Notes under the pieces: generated by a model
Seen by the model: the letters and a program-made list of their open reading frames with translations, nothing else
Told to the model about the DNA's origin: nothing
Databases searched by the model: none
From: Auxenochlorella pyrenoidosa
Lineage: Eukaryota > Chlorophyta > Trebouxiophyceae > Chlorellales > Chlorellaceae
Direction: 5' to 3'
DNA length: 47,891 nt
NCBI GenBank assembly: GCA_001430745.1
Contig: KQ482061.1
Location: 655,340 to 703,230 of the forward strand
Made by a program: the position numbers and the translations under genes
Shown: positions 10,722-21,720 of the stretch, in pieces
How the letters are laid out: the number at the start of each line of letters is the position of its first letter
Position numbering within the stretch: the first letter of the stretch is position 1

Positions 10722-12984
10722 ATGTCAGGTCCGCTTCTGTACAGGCTCTGCAACCGTGTGCAGCCTGCCATCGGGATGACAATTTATTGCACCAGCACAT
10801 AGGATAAGTGCAGGTCAAGTGTGAAACCGCCAGGCGTACTGCTGCCGCCGCCGCCGCCGGTGCCGCCACTCCAGTGAAGCGGCAATCCCCGACAGCACAG
10901 CCGCCCCTTCTCTGTGCCTCGCGGCCCTGCTGCAGACGAAAGCGACGCGGGGCAGCAGGCGGATGAGCTGTGCGCTCTGCAGGCCATCTACGGCGAGGAG
11001 GCGGTGCGTGTGCTGGAGGCGGGACAGGGGGCAGCCGCCTATGCCTTCTCGGTGCCCAATGCCAGGGCGCAGCCGCGCCTGGAGGTGCGCGCCCACCTGC
11101 CGGCCAGCTACCCAAGCCAGCACCCGCCCATCGTGGAGCTGGAGTGTGGCCTGCTGCCGCCTGACGTCCTGGCTGGGCTGGCAGCAGAACTGGAGGCCAT
11201 GTTTGTGCCAGGTGGGGATGGAGCAACCGCCGTGCCGAGCGGCGCGCGGCTGAGCACCGCCGGCGCTGGCATCCCTGATGGCTGGCTGCGTCAGTGGACA
11301 GTGGCGCGCATGATGTGCTCATGTCCCCTCGATCTGCCGCCCATGCACGACACTGGCAAGCGTCCGTCCTCCCTCCTCACGCCATTGCTGGCCCTCCAGG
11401 CGAGGTGGTTCTGTGGACCTGGCTGGAGCACCTGCGCGAGCGCTGGGCAGACCTGGCGCCGCAGCAGCAGGCGGGCGGGCGGAGGGAAGTCGCCGCTGCG
11501 GGAAGCGAAGCCGACGCTGCCCTGGCGGCAGAGCTGCAGGCAGCAGAGCTCCTAGCGGGGGAGAGCAGCAGCGGCGGCCAGGCAGCGCAGCGGTGGCGGC
11601 ACCAGGAGAGCGATGCCAAGCTGGAAGCGGCGATGGCAGAGGTGGCGGAGGCTGTGGTGCATGGAGAGCCCTGTACTGAGAAGAGGTCGACCTTCCAGGC
11701 AAGGCAAGGGGAGGGGGGGTATGGAGGCCAGGCTGTGCTCCACTGGGCGTGCTTCGTCTTCGGAAGCTCACTTCCACGGCACTGCTCTGCCAAGCGGAGG
11801 CCAGGACCGTGAGCGAGAATGACGGAGTAGGGGCTGCTGACCTTGCTGGCAGACATTGACAGAGGCAGCACGTTGCGCTCCAGCGGCCCTTGGGTGCGCC
11901 TGCCGGTGGCAGGCCTGAGCCGGCCACTCCCCCAATGCTGCCCCCGAAGCAGGCGCACCTGGTCCCTGCCACCAGCATGAAGCACGTGGAGGCGCTGATG
12001 GAGCTCCTCCTGCAGGTGGGGCTGGCTGGCTGGGGGCGCGACCAGCAGTGCAGCTGGCCTGCGCTCACGCGCCCCGCTGCCATGAGGGCCGGCTGCAAAC
12101 TGGCCCACGTGCCGGCTGCTCTCTCCCACACCCGGGCCTCGTTTTTGCAGAACAACAAGATCCGGGCGGCCACCCACAACATCATGGCCTACCGAATAGA
12201 GCAGGCAGAGCGCGGCACCTTTCTGCAGGTGTGCCGCAGGCGGCGGCCGATGCGGTGGCTGCTGATGATGGTGCTGCCAGTAGCTGCAGCCTAGCTGCGC
12301 AGCGAGGCAACCCTGAATGTGGGCACACCCAGCCTTTGCTATTGAGGCGGAGCTGCGCCCGTGACGTTGCAAACCTGTCTGATTTCCGGATCTTGCAGGA
12401 TTATGATGACGATGGGGAGACGGCAGCAGGTGAGCAGGTTTGATGGAGCAACCAGGCACGCAGGTGCGTGCTGGCGCAGGGCACTGGCTCGCGCTGCAGG
12501 GGCTGCACCAGGCTCGAGCGCTGCCCTGCCGTGCACCTGCCGCAGGCGGCCGCCTGCTGCATCTACTGCAGATGGTGGATGCACGCAACGTCTGTGTGGT
12601 GGTCAGCAGGTGGTGAGTCCTGCTCTGTGCTGCACGCTGGGCTGCATGTCCCTCTCGCGATGGCTCGTGCTCTGTGGGCGCAAGCACACGATCAGCCCTT
12701 GCTGTGCCTGCATGTGCAACTGCCTGCCACACCGTAGTCCTGGGCCGGCGTGCACGTGTGCCAATCAACTGTGTCGCAAATGCGCTCTGCATGCGATACG
12801 CCCCCGCCGCCTCACACCTCGACGCCTGCCTGCCGCCCCCAGGTACGGCGGCATCCTGCTGGGCCCGGCCCGCTTCACGCACATCAACAATGCGGCACGG
12901 GAGCTGCTGGACGCGTGCGGCTACATTGCTGGGAAGGATGGCGGCGGCAAGGGGAGCAGCAGCAGCAAGGGCAAGAAGCGATAG
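10722..12984 (+). CDS. IMPACT: IMPACT/YIH1 homologue (RWD + UPF0029 domains)
   Basis: Regulator expected to bind GCN1 and dampen GCN2 kinase during amino-acid stress. Exons: 10722-10728, 10936-11211, 11400-11698, 11953-12015, 12151-12228, 12399-12429, 12546-12612, 12843-12984; 320 residues. The N-terminal RWD domain is seen in DELCALQAIYGEEAVRVL, then ASYPSQHPPIVELE and a closing VVLWTWLEHLRERW. The C-terminal UPF0029 domain is very clear: KRSTFQA, NNKIRAATHNIMAYRI, DYDDDGETAAGGRLLHLLQ, VVVSRWYGGILLGPARFTHINN. The first exon is inferred: the frame of exon 2 has no ATG before an upstream stop, and ATGTCAG at 10722 with a good AACC context supplies the missing seven bases in the right phase (MSDESDAGQQ). 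The intron after 11698 begins with GC. A short Lys/Ser tail ends the protein. Confidence 0.88.
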
Positions 12985-13428
12985 TGGAGGCAGGAGTCGG
13001 CCACAAGCAGCTGTCTCTTGGAGGACAGTCTTGGAGGACAGTCGGGGAGGCAGGCAGGCAGGCAGGCAGGTTGGCAGGTAGCTAGAGTTTCTATTGATGC
13101 ATTCGACAGGATTGGTAGGGCAGGCATTGAGCAGCAGGCACATTGCTGCACACATTGCGGTTGCCATGAGTGACTCCATGTTGATCGGTTCCATTCGTTG
13201 CACAGCTGTCAAATGCTCATCTTTGGGAGTGCCAGCGCTTATTGCAGCCCGCAAAGAAAAAGCCCCTCAGGCCCGCTCGTACACTGCGCACAGGCGCGGC
13301 GGTTGGAAAATCTTGGCCTGCAGCAGTGCAGGGAGCGCACGGGGGTGCCTGGGGCTGCTGGAGCACGGTGCAGACACACCCACCCCCTGCACACGGCGCA
13401 GCTTCCCATCGCAGCTGCCTGCATCAGT
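12985..13428. other. Convergent intergenic region with short tandem repeats
   Basis: It lies between the stops of IMPACT (+) and the small unknown gene (-). A 13-bp unit (TCTTGGAGGACAG) occurs twice near 13015-13040 and a GGCA run follows at 13049-13070. No gene-like frame or poly(A) motif was found. Confidence 0.55.
13049..13070. repeat. GGCA microsatellite
   Basis: About five and a half perfect GGCA units lie directly behind two copies of a 13-bp direct repeat, in the likely 3' UTR of IMPACT. Confidence 0.9.
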
Positions 13429-14186
13429 TCAACCAGGGCTGAGCAGCCGCATGCCATTGACGTTGCAGCCCGCCCTGATGCCAACCTGGAACATGAACAC
13501 TGGAGGGACTGCAGAGGGGAGGGGCAGGGGGCAAGGCATGCATGCTGCTGGGCAATATTCAGGGTGGGACGCCAGAAGATCAGCCGCTCAGGGGGTTGAT
13601 AACCACACTTGGCTGCGCCAGCCAGGCACCACGGATGCACACAAGCACAGCATGTGCTGGAAGCTGCGAGGAAGGGCGCCGCCCACCGTTGATGATGGTG
13701 TACTGCTCCGGCCGGCCGTGGTACCGCTCCTCCACCTCTGCCGGCATGCCCTTGGTCTCGGAGGGCGTCCAGGGCCGCGGCTGGAAGAGCACCCCAGTGA
13801 ACTGCAGTGCCGCGCCCTCGGGCAGCCCACACTCGCGCACAACCTGCGGGTAGGGTGTGAGGGGGTGGTAGGGCTCAGTCGCAGGGATGGACGGGGTGGG
13901 GTGGGGTGGGGTGGGGTGGGGTGGGATGGGTGCTCAGTCGTGGGGTGACGATGCGTGCTGGGAGCGGAGGCAGGCAAGCAAGCGCAGGTCGAGACGAGGC
14001 ACTTACCTGCTGGCAAAACAGCTCTGAGTGCAGAAGCTCGTTCAGCGTGCTGCTCTGCTGCTCTGTCAGCTCGAAATCCGCCTCAAACGACTCGACGCCA
14101 CGCAGCGCAGGAACGCTGCGGTGCCGTCTGCTGCGTCGTGGCACGCTGCCGCCCATGCCGCCCCGCTGCAGCGCTGTCGATAGCAT
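13429..14186 (-). CDS. Small protein of unknown function, N-terminus uncertain
   Basis: The secure part is three exons, 14007-14186, 13687-13843 and 13429-13508, giving up to 138 residues. It includes ESFEADFELTEQQSSTLNEL, then a Pro/Trp-containing stretch FTGVLFQPRPWTPSETKG, HGRPEQYTIIN, and the end FQVGIRAGCNVNGMRLLSPG. The first intron has the strong donor GTAAGT. Starting at ATG 14186 gives an Arg-rich, possibly transit-like N-terminus. Alternatively an upstream exon from ATG 14394 (MHASGLLGVLCLFLMMAG, a signal-anchor-like sequence) could splice into it with an acceptor near 14160. I do not recognise the family. It is divergent from the beta-lyase gene. Confidence 0.5.
13893..13925. repeat. 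GGGGT pentanucleotide repeat
   Basis: Six tandem GGGGT-type units lie inside the first intron (13844-14006) of the small unknown gene. The plus strand is G-rich, so the transcript of that gene is C-rich here. Confidence 0.9.
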
Positions 14187-14560
14187 GCCTGGCCCGGCAG
14201 CACATGCTGCAGGGCAGCGGAAGCCTGCGCAAGGCAAAGGCGGACAGGGGATGGCTCTGCACTGCAGCTGCGACATGATCTGGGTCCCAAGTAGTGATCG
14301 GAGTTCCAAAGTAGGGTTCTAAGGACTGTCGCACCCCAGCCATCATCAAGAACAGGCAGAGCACGCCCAGCAGCCCTGAAGCATGCATGTCAACAGCCAG
14401 GCTTGTGTTGTCAACCGGAAAGCCGGAAGCGAGAGCAAATTGTGAAAAGCACGCAGCTGTTGCACTTGGCTTTGCTGGCAAGACCCTCCCAAGAGACTTG
14501 TTGAGCGCCTCTCAGCCTGTTTACACCCCCACAGTTGCAACGACTGGCCTCGAGGGCAGC
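14187..14560. promoter_or_regulatory. Divergent promoter region, small unknown gene / cystathionine beta-lyase
   Basis: At most 374 bp lie between the two start codons, or about 166 bp if the small gene starts at 14394. No TATA box is evident. Confidence 0.4.
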
Positions 14561-17500
14561 ATGGCCAGCGCCGCTGTCTCGCTGAGCAGCCGCAGCGTCA
14601 CCGCTGCCGCCCCCGCCGCCGCTGCCAGCCGCCGCCGGCAAATGCGCACCGCAGCTTCTGCTGCGGGCCCCGGCGCCAACGGCGCCGATGGCGCGCAGCA
14701 GGGGCAGCAGGCGCCGCGGCGCCGCTCGCTGGCCACCCTGCTGGTCCACTCGGAGGGCCTGGTGAGCGATGAGTTTGCCGCCAGCATGCCGCCCATCTAC
14801 CAGACGGCCACCTTCCAGCAGCCCGGCGCCATTGAGATGGGCGAGTACGACTACTCTCGGTCGGGCAACCCTACCCGCACGGTGCTGGAGAAGCAGCTGG
14901 CCATCCTAGAGGTGGGGGCACCTGGGAGGGCGGCCTGCAGGCGGCCGGGGGGGGGGGGGGGGCGGTGCTCGGTTGTGGCGGTGCGAACGCCACTGTGTCT
15001 GCCTCCCAAGCTGGTGCTCGTACCATCCCTTCCGAGCCAGCCATGGGTGCCGCTGCCTGCGCCCGCGGCATGCGGATGCTGGCAGCTCGCCGACAGTGCC
15101 CGCCGTGGCAGCGATCCCTCTCCTCTGACACCCCGCACCCTGTGCACCCCTGCAGGGCGCTGAGCGCGCGTTTGCCTTCAGCAGCGGCATGGCGGCACTG
15201 GCAGCAGTTACACGGCTGCTCAAGGCGGGGGACCATGTGGTGGCAGGCGATGACCTGTATGGTGGCACGTCGCGCCTGCTGTCGCGCGTCGTGCCCAGCG
15301 CGGGCATTGAGGTCAGCAATGTGGACACGAGCAATGTCGAGTGAGCGGGGGGAGGGGGGTCCCGACGGGTGCCGGCGGCTGGGGGGGGGGTCTGGTAGCG
15401 CGGGGAGGGGGGGTCTGCAGGCAGGTGTTTGGGCTGCGTGGCCGCTGGCCACAGGCTCGACCAAACTGCACACGCTGCTGCCGAACGCTGCTGGGTGGGG
15501 CTGTCGCCTCTGAGCTGCCCAGCAGCCTGGCGCTCGCGCCCCCGAGCTCTTGCGCCTCGACCGCATCTACGAGACCCCTGCCGCAGGGCTGTGCGCGCCG
15601 CCATCCGGCCCGGCCAGACGGCGCTGGTCATGCTTGAGTCGCCCACCAACCCGCGCATGCAGATCTGCGACATCAAAGCCATTTGCCAGGTCAGGCCTGC
15701 GGGGCAGGATGGGGGCTGGGGGGCTGAGCCACACCAGCTGGTGTCATGACGCCCCTCGCCTGCCTGCCGCTGCTAGTGGGAGGGGCAAGGCGATGCCCAT
15801 GGCACGCATTCAGCGCTGCGCCGTCAGGGCCGCCTGCAAGGCAACCTGCCCGAATATAGAAGCTGGGGTACAGAGTATATCTCCCCGCGTGACAAAGCAG
15901 AGGCTGGCGGCTCCCCGCAAGCCGTGCTGCAGCTGCTTTCCGCAAGCCGTGCTGCCAGCTTGTGCGGGCATTCCACCCCTGCCCTGCCTGGCGGCTGCTG
16001 CACCCGCAACCTTTGTTGCATGGCCCCCAGCAACGGCAGCTGGTACGCAACCCGCAACCTTCCTTGCGCGGCCACGGCCTGCCACACAACCCGTACCTCG
16101 CTTGGCGGTCCTCCATGCCCGCCCGGCAGGTTGCGCAGGAGGCGGGGGCGCTTGTGTGCGTGGACAACTCAATCCTCACCTGCATGTACCAGCCGGTGCT
16201 GGACCTTGGGGCAGACATCGCCATGACCTCGGGTGCGGCGGGGCTGCGCCGGCCCCCCCTGCTTCATGCCGCTGTGCCGTGCCCCGCCACCCTGCTCTGC
16301 GCTGGCAGCACGAGCATGAGCAGCAGCCTGGTGTTGCCCTAGGGGATGATTCTCTCAGGGCGTGCATAGGGCAAGTGTGGGTGGGGAAGGAGCGCGGGGG
16401 CGAGGACGCAGGTCGGGTCTCCAGCGCGCCTGCGGCAGCCTCGCCTGCCTGCCTGCCTGCGCGCTCCCTCTGGCCCCTTGCAATCAAGCTGCGCCCTGCC
16501 CCCCGCCCCTGGTGCAGCCACCAAGTTCATTGGCGGGCACTCCGACGTGACGGCGGGGGTGCTGGCGGTGCGGGATCAGGAGCTGGCCAACCGCATCTAC
16601 TTTGTGCAGGTGCGCGCCGCCGCTACAGGACTCAAACCGATAATGTTCGGTTACAAAACCAGCCCTGGCACAGCGCCCCCGTGCGCCACCGCTGCGCTTG
16701 TCGCTGCCCTCCGCGCGGTGGAGAAGGGGCCGCAGGCAGCTGTGTAGGCGTGGGGGCTGCTCGCAAGTGCGGCGCGTCACCCACCGTGCCGGCCGGGCCG
16801 GTGCCATGCGTGTAAGGAGCTGTGTCGCAGCGGGCCTCTCAAGGCGTGTGGCACACTCAAGGAGCGGACAATGCAAGCCTGCAACACTTTCACTCCCCAT
16901 CCAAACCCTGCCCAAACAACCCACCACCCTCACACACCCGTCACCACCCACTGCACCCCTGCCACACACGCCTGTCACCGCCCTCGCCATCCACCCCCTC
17001 GCTGCGCAGAACGCCGAGGGCACCGCGCTGGGACCCTTTGACTGCTGGCTGCTCATCCGCGGCCTCAAGACGATGTCGCTGCGCATGGAGCGGCAGGCGG
17101 CCAACGCGCACCGCATTGCAGAGTGGCTGGCCGCGCACCCGATGGCAAGTTGGCGCCCCCTGTGGCGTGCTGCCCCCTTAAGCCCTCCTTCATGTTGTTG
17201 CCTGGCTGTGTGCTGTGCCAGCATGCCATTTATGGGATGACTAGGGCAGAGGGAACCATGGCGCGGAGACGTGCCTGCCACCAGCACAGCTAGAAAGCCA
17301 GGCCGGGATGGGCCGGCTCACCCAGGACGAACGAGCTCATGCCCGTTGCCCACACAGCAGAGGAGCCGCACCCCGAGGTGCCTATGCGCCCCTGCATGCG
17401 CTGCCACATGAGGGCCCCTCCCCCCCCCCCCCCCTTCATTGGCAGGTGCACCGGGTGAACTACCCGGGCCTGGCCAACCACCCTGGCAAGGACGTGCATG

Positions 17501-18374
17501 ATGCGCAGGCAAGGGGGCTCCCTGGATGGTGCAGGGGAGGCGGCAGCGCAGCCACGGCGGCACGGCAGCCGTGCCCCGCCCTGCCGGGCGTCACGGCGGC
17601 GCTGCTGCTGCTGGCTGGTTTGGCCCACCTGCTGTGGCGCGCGGTCCAAAGCGCATGCCAGAGGGCAGGCAGGACATGAGTGCCTTGCAACGCCCCCAGC
17701 ACCCGCCCCTTTCCCGGCACCGCAGGCCACCAGCCCGGGCAGCATCATCTCCTTCGTCACCAACAACTCGGACCTGTCCCGCATCATCGTGGAGGAGACG
17801 GAGCTGTTCAAGATCACCGTGTCGTTTGGCAACGTGCTGTCTCTCATCAGGTGGGGGCTCCTCAGTGATCCAGGCGGTCAACAGAGGGGGGGCAAGGCCC
17901 GCCTGGCAGCGCGCCCTGCACCACCTAACGCGCCGTGCAGCCGCCCCCGCGTTGTCCCTTGTGCCGCCCCTGCTCGCCTGCAGACCTGCCTCTTTATCTC
18001 GCTCCCCCGCACAATCGCACACCCCCGCCCCCTCCCATGCGCAACCACACAACCCCACCCGCGCCCCCTCCCGCCCGCAGCATGCCCTGCTTCATGAGCC
18101 ATGCGTCAATCCCCGTCCCGCAGCATGCCCTGCTTCATGAGCCACGCTTCTTTCCCCAACCCGCAGCATGCCCTGCTTCATGAGCCACGCGTCGATCCCC
18201 GCTGAGGTGCGCGCTGCGCGCGGCCTGCCCGACGACCTGGTCCGCATCTCGGTGGGCATCGAGGATGTGGACGACCTGATTGCAGACCTGGAGCAGGCAT
18301 TCAACAAGGCGGCGGCGGCGGGGCATGGCCCGGCGGCAGCAGCGGCTGTGGCAGCAGATGTCGCGCAGGTGTAG
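14561..18374 (+). CDS. CBL: Cystathionine beta-lyase, plastid-type
   Basis: PLP enzyme that cleaves cystathionine to homocysteine, ammonia and pyruvate, the penultimate step of methionine synthesis, normally in the chloroplast. Nine exons: 14561-14911, 15156-15340, 15587-15689, 16130-16232, 16518-16609, 17010-17144, 17446-17508, 17726-17850, 18167-18374; 454 residues. The first about 55 residues are Ala/Ser/Arg-rich, a typical transit peptide. Family landmarks follow: PPIYQTATFQQP, YDYSRSGNPTR, AFSSGMAALAA, the SATKFIGGHSDV motif with the PLP lysine near residue 250, then FDCWLLIRGLKTM and SMPCFMSHASIPAE. Introns 6 and 7 begin with GC (17145, 17509). The last acceptor exists in three tandem copies; only the third (exon start 18167) gives the conserved C-terminus. 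TGTAA follows at 18523. Confidence 0.95.
14947..14962. repeat. G16 homopolymer in intron 1 of cystathionine beta-lyase
   Basis: Sixteen consecutive G residues lie on the sense strand of the first intron. Confidence 0.95.
17420..17434. repeat. C15 run in a polypyrimidine tract
   Basis: Fifteen consecutive C residues lie about 10 bp before the acceptor of exon 7 of cystathionine beta-lyase and appear to serve as its polypyrimidine tract. Confidence 0.9.
18078..18206 (+). repeat. Three tandem 43-bp copies of a splice acceptor plus exon start
   Basis: The unit beginning CAGCATGCCCTGCTTCATGA occurs at 18078, 18121 and 18164, exactly 43 bp apart. Each copy carries a CAG acceptor and the first about 25 coding bases of the last exon of cystathionine beta-lyase. 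Because 43 is not a multiple of three, using copy 1 or 2 shifts the frame and reaches a stop within the repeat region or just after it. Confidence 0.95.
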
Positions 18375-19459
18375 CGGCCCGGGCAGGGCGCGTGCCGCCC
18401 GCCCCACCTTGCAATTCTGCCCGGGGCGGCGGGATGGGGAGGCTGTCGCCGCCCATAAGCCACGGGCACCTTTCCCCATGCACCAGCGATGCGTCCCTTT
18501 GGGCTTTCTCTTGGGCGTGTGTTGTAACAGACACAGGCTCAGCAATAGACATTAATGACAAAGGGAACATGCTGGTTGGGCTCGTGGGGGCGTCACGCGT
18601 TGGGCTGGGGGGGCACACAGGCCCCCATAATCTGGTTGCAGCTCAGCAGTTGGCTTGCCTGGGAATGGCACGGTGCACGAAGCCGCCCAATGTTTGGGCA
18701 CGGTGCGTGGCAGTGTGAAAACTGGGCAACAAAGGGGGAGCAAGAGGCGGGCAGGGGCCGTGGAGGAGATGAGTGGAAAAGACAGGAGGGAGGGGTGTAG
18801 GGGAGGGTGCATGAAAGGGACGGGGTGGCGCAAGGTAAGTAGGGAACAGGGGATGTCACAGTGGCAGAGGGGGGCCAGCAACATGCGCAACATGTGCTAG
18901 GGAGAGGGGGGTACATAGAGCGAGGCAACGTGGCAGACAGGCGAGCTAGCGGGCTGCAAAATGTGCGGGCTCGGATCAAGTGAGGGGGCCGGGCACAGGC
19001 CGGGTCAGTCCTGGCGCAAGGGAAAGCGGTCGCAGGCACAGGCGGTGGAGCGGGGCATTGGGAGAGAGGGGGACAGGGGGCTTGGTCGTGCGAGGCCACC
19101 CTGAATAGAAGGGTACAGTAGTCGAAGGGATTCATACCTGCAAGGCAAGTCCAGCTGCGCAGCGCAGCAGATAGTTGCTCGTTCTTCAGGTGTGCCGAGT
19201 GTTGGGGGGTGGCGAAAGCAGGTCGAAGGCGAGTTTTGAAGGATTAATCAATGAAGTCGGTTGGCAGGGGCTGAGGGAGGCAGACAGGAAGGGGTTGAGG
19301 GAGGCAGGAAGGGGCAGCGGCGGACGCTGCCGCGGTAGCGCGGCGGGCGTTGATTTGCAGGCAGGATGTTGGCGTGATGTCCAAGCCAGGTGCAAAAAAG
19401 GCGATGCAGGTGGGAGCTGCACGCAGCTGGCTGGTTAATACGTTGGGCTGTGCGCACAA
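18375..19459. other. Long convergent intergenic region, strongly purine-rich
   Basis: About 1.1 kb lies between the stops of cystathionine beta-lyase (+) and the Gln/Pro-rich gene (-). From about 18720 to 19110 the plus strand is strongly purine-biased, with many GGGAGG-like and AGGGG runs, and 19255-19320 repeats GAGGGAGGCAGACAGGAAGGGG-like motifs. The long minus-strand frame across it encodes only Pro/Ser/Cys-rich low complexity. No gene was supported. Confidence 0.55.
18523..18527 (+). terminator. TGTAA polyadenylation signal
   Basis: TGTAA on the sense strand lies about 150 bp past the stop of cystathionine beta-lyase, in the usual place and form for a chlorophyte poly(A) signal. Confidence 0.65.
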
Positions 19460-21344
19460 TCAAGCCCTGGCATGCCGCTTGGGCTGGCGGCAGGCAGGCA
19501 GCTGCCCGCCAAAGATATGCTGCAGTAGCTTGACGCCATCGGTGGGCGCGCGCTGGCCGCCCAGCAGCGGCGCGTCCGGCGCAGCCAGCAGCGGCGCCGC
19601 GGCCGACAGCCTCAGCGCCGCCACATCGAGCTGGGGCGGGGCAGGGTTGACGCCGCCCAGCGCGGCTGCAGGCAAGCAGGGCGGGGCGCGCAGAGGGTGG
19701 GCGTGAGCACGTGACGCCGGGTGGGGCGTGGCTGGCGGGCGCTGCAGCACGCAGGAACCATGCATGGGCGTCCCGGCATCAACCTCCCAGCCGCGGCCGC
19801 TCAAAACCAAGCTGGCAATCCACAAGGCATCCAGCCCGCACCTCGCTTCACGGGGCGCCGGCACGAGGCGTCCAGCAGCACCCAGCGCTCGGCTGGCGGC
19901 TGTGCCCGCGTCGACTGCTCGGGTGCGGGCAGCGGCAGGCTGATGCCCGGCAGGCGGAACACCTCGGGCTCACTGGGCGCCGGCAGAGCGCGCTTGGCAC
20001 CCTGCGCAGGCAGAGTTGCCTGCCTCTGCAGTTGCTGTGGCTGCCGACGCTGCTGCTGCTGCTTCGCCTGCTGCGCCTGCTGGCACACAAGTGGCACTGC
20101 CTGCCGCTGCTGCTCCCGCCGCGGCTGCTGCGCCTGGGCAGGCGGCGGAGGCGCTGCCGCTGCCACAGCTGTCCTGCTGCCTGGCTTGGCGCCAGCGCTC
20201 CTCTTGCGCGAGCCTGCTGGTGCTGCTGGCGCTGCTGGCAACCGCACGTCTGCCGTGAGCGCGGCCGTGCCCAGCTGGCTTTGCCGGTTGTCAGCTGAGC
20301 GGGCGTGCACCAGCAGGCTCGTCCCCTGGGCCTGCTGCTGCCGCACCACCAAAATGGGCTGGGGGCTTGCTGCACATGAGTGACGCGCCGAAGCTGGCGC
20401 TGCCTGCGCTTGCTGGTGAAAGGGATTGGGCTGCGGCGGCTGCGGCGGGGGCTGTGGGGGCTGCGGCTGCGGCGGCTGCAGCGGCAGCTGCAGGGAGTGT
20501 GGGGGCTGGGGTTGCTGCGACTTTGGCGCCTTCCCAAGGGGTTCTGCCTTCAGGGTGGGCTCCCAGGGGGAGTCGAGCCCGCCGAAAGGGTCTGCAAACA
20601 GGCCATCCCCTGCAGAGTCGTCCAGCAGCAAGTCGTCCAGGCCGGGGACTGCTCTAGGGGGGGCAAGGTGATGGGGCTGGTAAGCGGGCTGGTAAGCGGG
20701 CTGGTAAGGGCATGTAAACAAAAAGGCGGGCATGCATGGCGAGGGAGGCCGGCACGAGCCAAGCAGGCAGGACCGCAGGCGTGCCTGCCGGGTGCGGCGC
20801 AGGGGCGCGCGTTGCCGGGCAAAGCGGTACAGCGTACTGGGCAGGGGGAACAGCAGGCGCAGGGCATGCTGCCGAGGGGGAGCAGGCAGCACTCACGGCC
20901 ATCCATGTCGTCCAGGAGGGGGAGGTCGAGGCCCAGGCCTCCATCAGCGCCCATGCCTGGGCTTGGGGCAGGCGCTGGCCCCGTCAGCATCGGTGGCGGC
21001 GCTGCCGCTGCACCCAGCCGTGCATGTGCAGGGCCAGGCAGCCCTAGGCCCAGCGCTGCCGCCAAGGTGGCCATTGGGACTGCAGGCATTGCGGGCGCTG
21101 CTGCAGCTTGGTCTGCAGCTTGCCGGCCGCCCTGCCGCTGACCCTGCTGTCGATAGTGCATCAGCGGCGAGGTTGGAGTGGTGGAGGGGCTGCCCGCGGA
21201 GGAGGTGTCCCTGCCAGGCCCGCCGGCGCTTGGGCGCGGCACCGCCGGCGCCAGACGGCCTGCGCTGCCCTCCACACTGGCATCAGGGCTGGAGCACTGC
21301 TGCAAGCCCCCCACGGGCGGGAAACCGAGCAGGGAGGTGGCCAT
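19460..21344 (-). CDS. Gln/Pro-rich low-complexity protein, unknown function
   Basis: Exons 20897-21344, 19842-20648 and 19460-19665 join in matching phases and give 486 residues. The N-terminal part is Pro/Ala/Gly/Ser-rich and ends in an acidic-hydrophobic block: GLGLDLPLLDDMDG, continued after splicing by LPGLDDLLLDDSAGDGLF. This alternation of Asp and Leu resembles an acidic transcription-activation domain. The middle is a long Gln/Pro tract (PPQPQPPQPPPQPPQPNP and Gln-rich repeats) with a basic patch GSRKRSAGAKPGSR. The end has an ordered-looking ERWVLLDAS and DGVKLLQHIFGG. The first acceptor (20648) was chosen because the nearer CTAG acceptor breaks the frame. A transcriptional cofactor is only a guess from composition. 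Confidence 0.55.
20674..20709. repeat. Three 12-bp tandem repeats in an intron
   Basis: GGGCTGGTAAGC occurs twice, followed by a third copy with one change, inside intron 1 (20649-20896) of the Gln/Pro-rich gene. Confidence 0.85.
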
Positions 21345-21720
21345 CCTGCAGGCAAGGGGTCGTCTTCTGTGGCCCGTTGGCGGCCAGCCCCCAGGCGGCA
21401 CGGCGCTCCAAACCACACAACGGGTAAATCTGGCGCTGTAAGCGCCTTCCGCAGAGTGGCAGAGCAGGGCCGCGGGTGTCTCAAGCTTGTGTCGGCTGGG
21501 GCTCACCTTGCTGTGCCTTTTCGGGCGGTGCTCCTCAGCACCCGCCCTGATGTTTCCGAACCGTAGGCGTGGGGGCGGTCCCAAAGCTGCGCTTCGGCGA
21601 GCGGGCGCAGCGTTCTGCAATCACCTCCTCTGTGCTGCCTCCGCGCCTTTGAGCCTTGGGAAAAGGGCGAACGTAGGCGAACAAAGCAGCCGGGGCCTGC
21701 GGATGACCCTTCACAGTGCG
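21345..21720. promoter_or_regulatory. Divergent promoter region, Gln/Pro-rich gene / coiled-coil gene
   Basis: The 376 bp between the proposed start codons contain no TATA box that I can see and no other supported feature. Confidence 0.4.

Noticed and set aside
11377..13254. A 625-codon open frame on the minus strand
   Set aside because: It lies opposite the well-supported IMPACT exons, crosses their introns and has no family motif; high GC makes long antisense frames common here.
15550..16815. A 421-codon plus-strand frame
   Set aside because: It runs through introns of cystathionine beta-lyase in a different frame and is low complexity; the spliced enzyme explains the region.
18593..19135. 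A 180-codon minus-strand frame in the convergent region
   Set aside because: The product is Pro/Ser/Cys low complexity caused by the purine-rich plus strand, with no splice sites or motifs.
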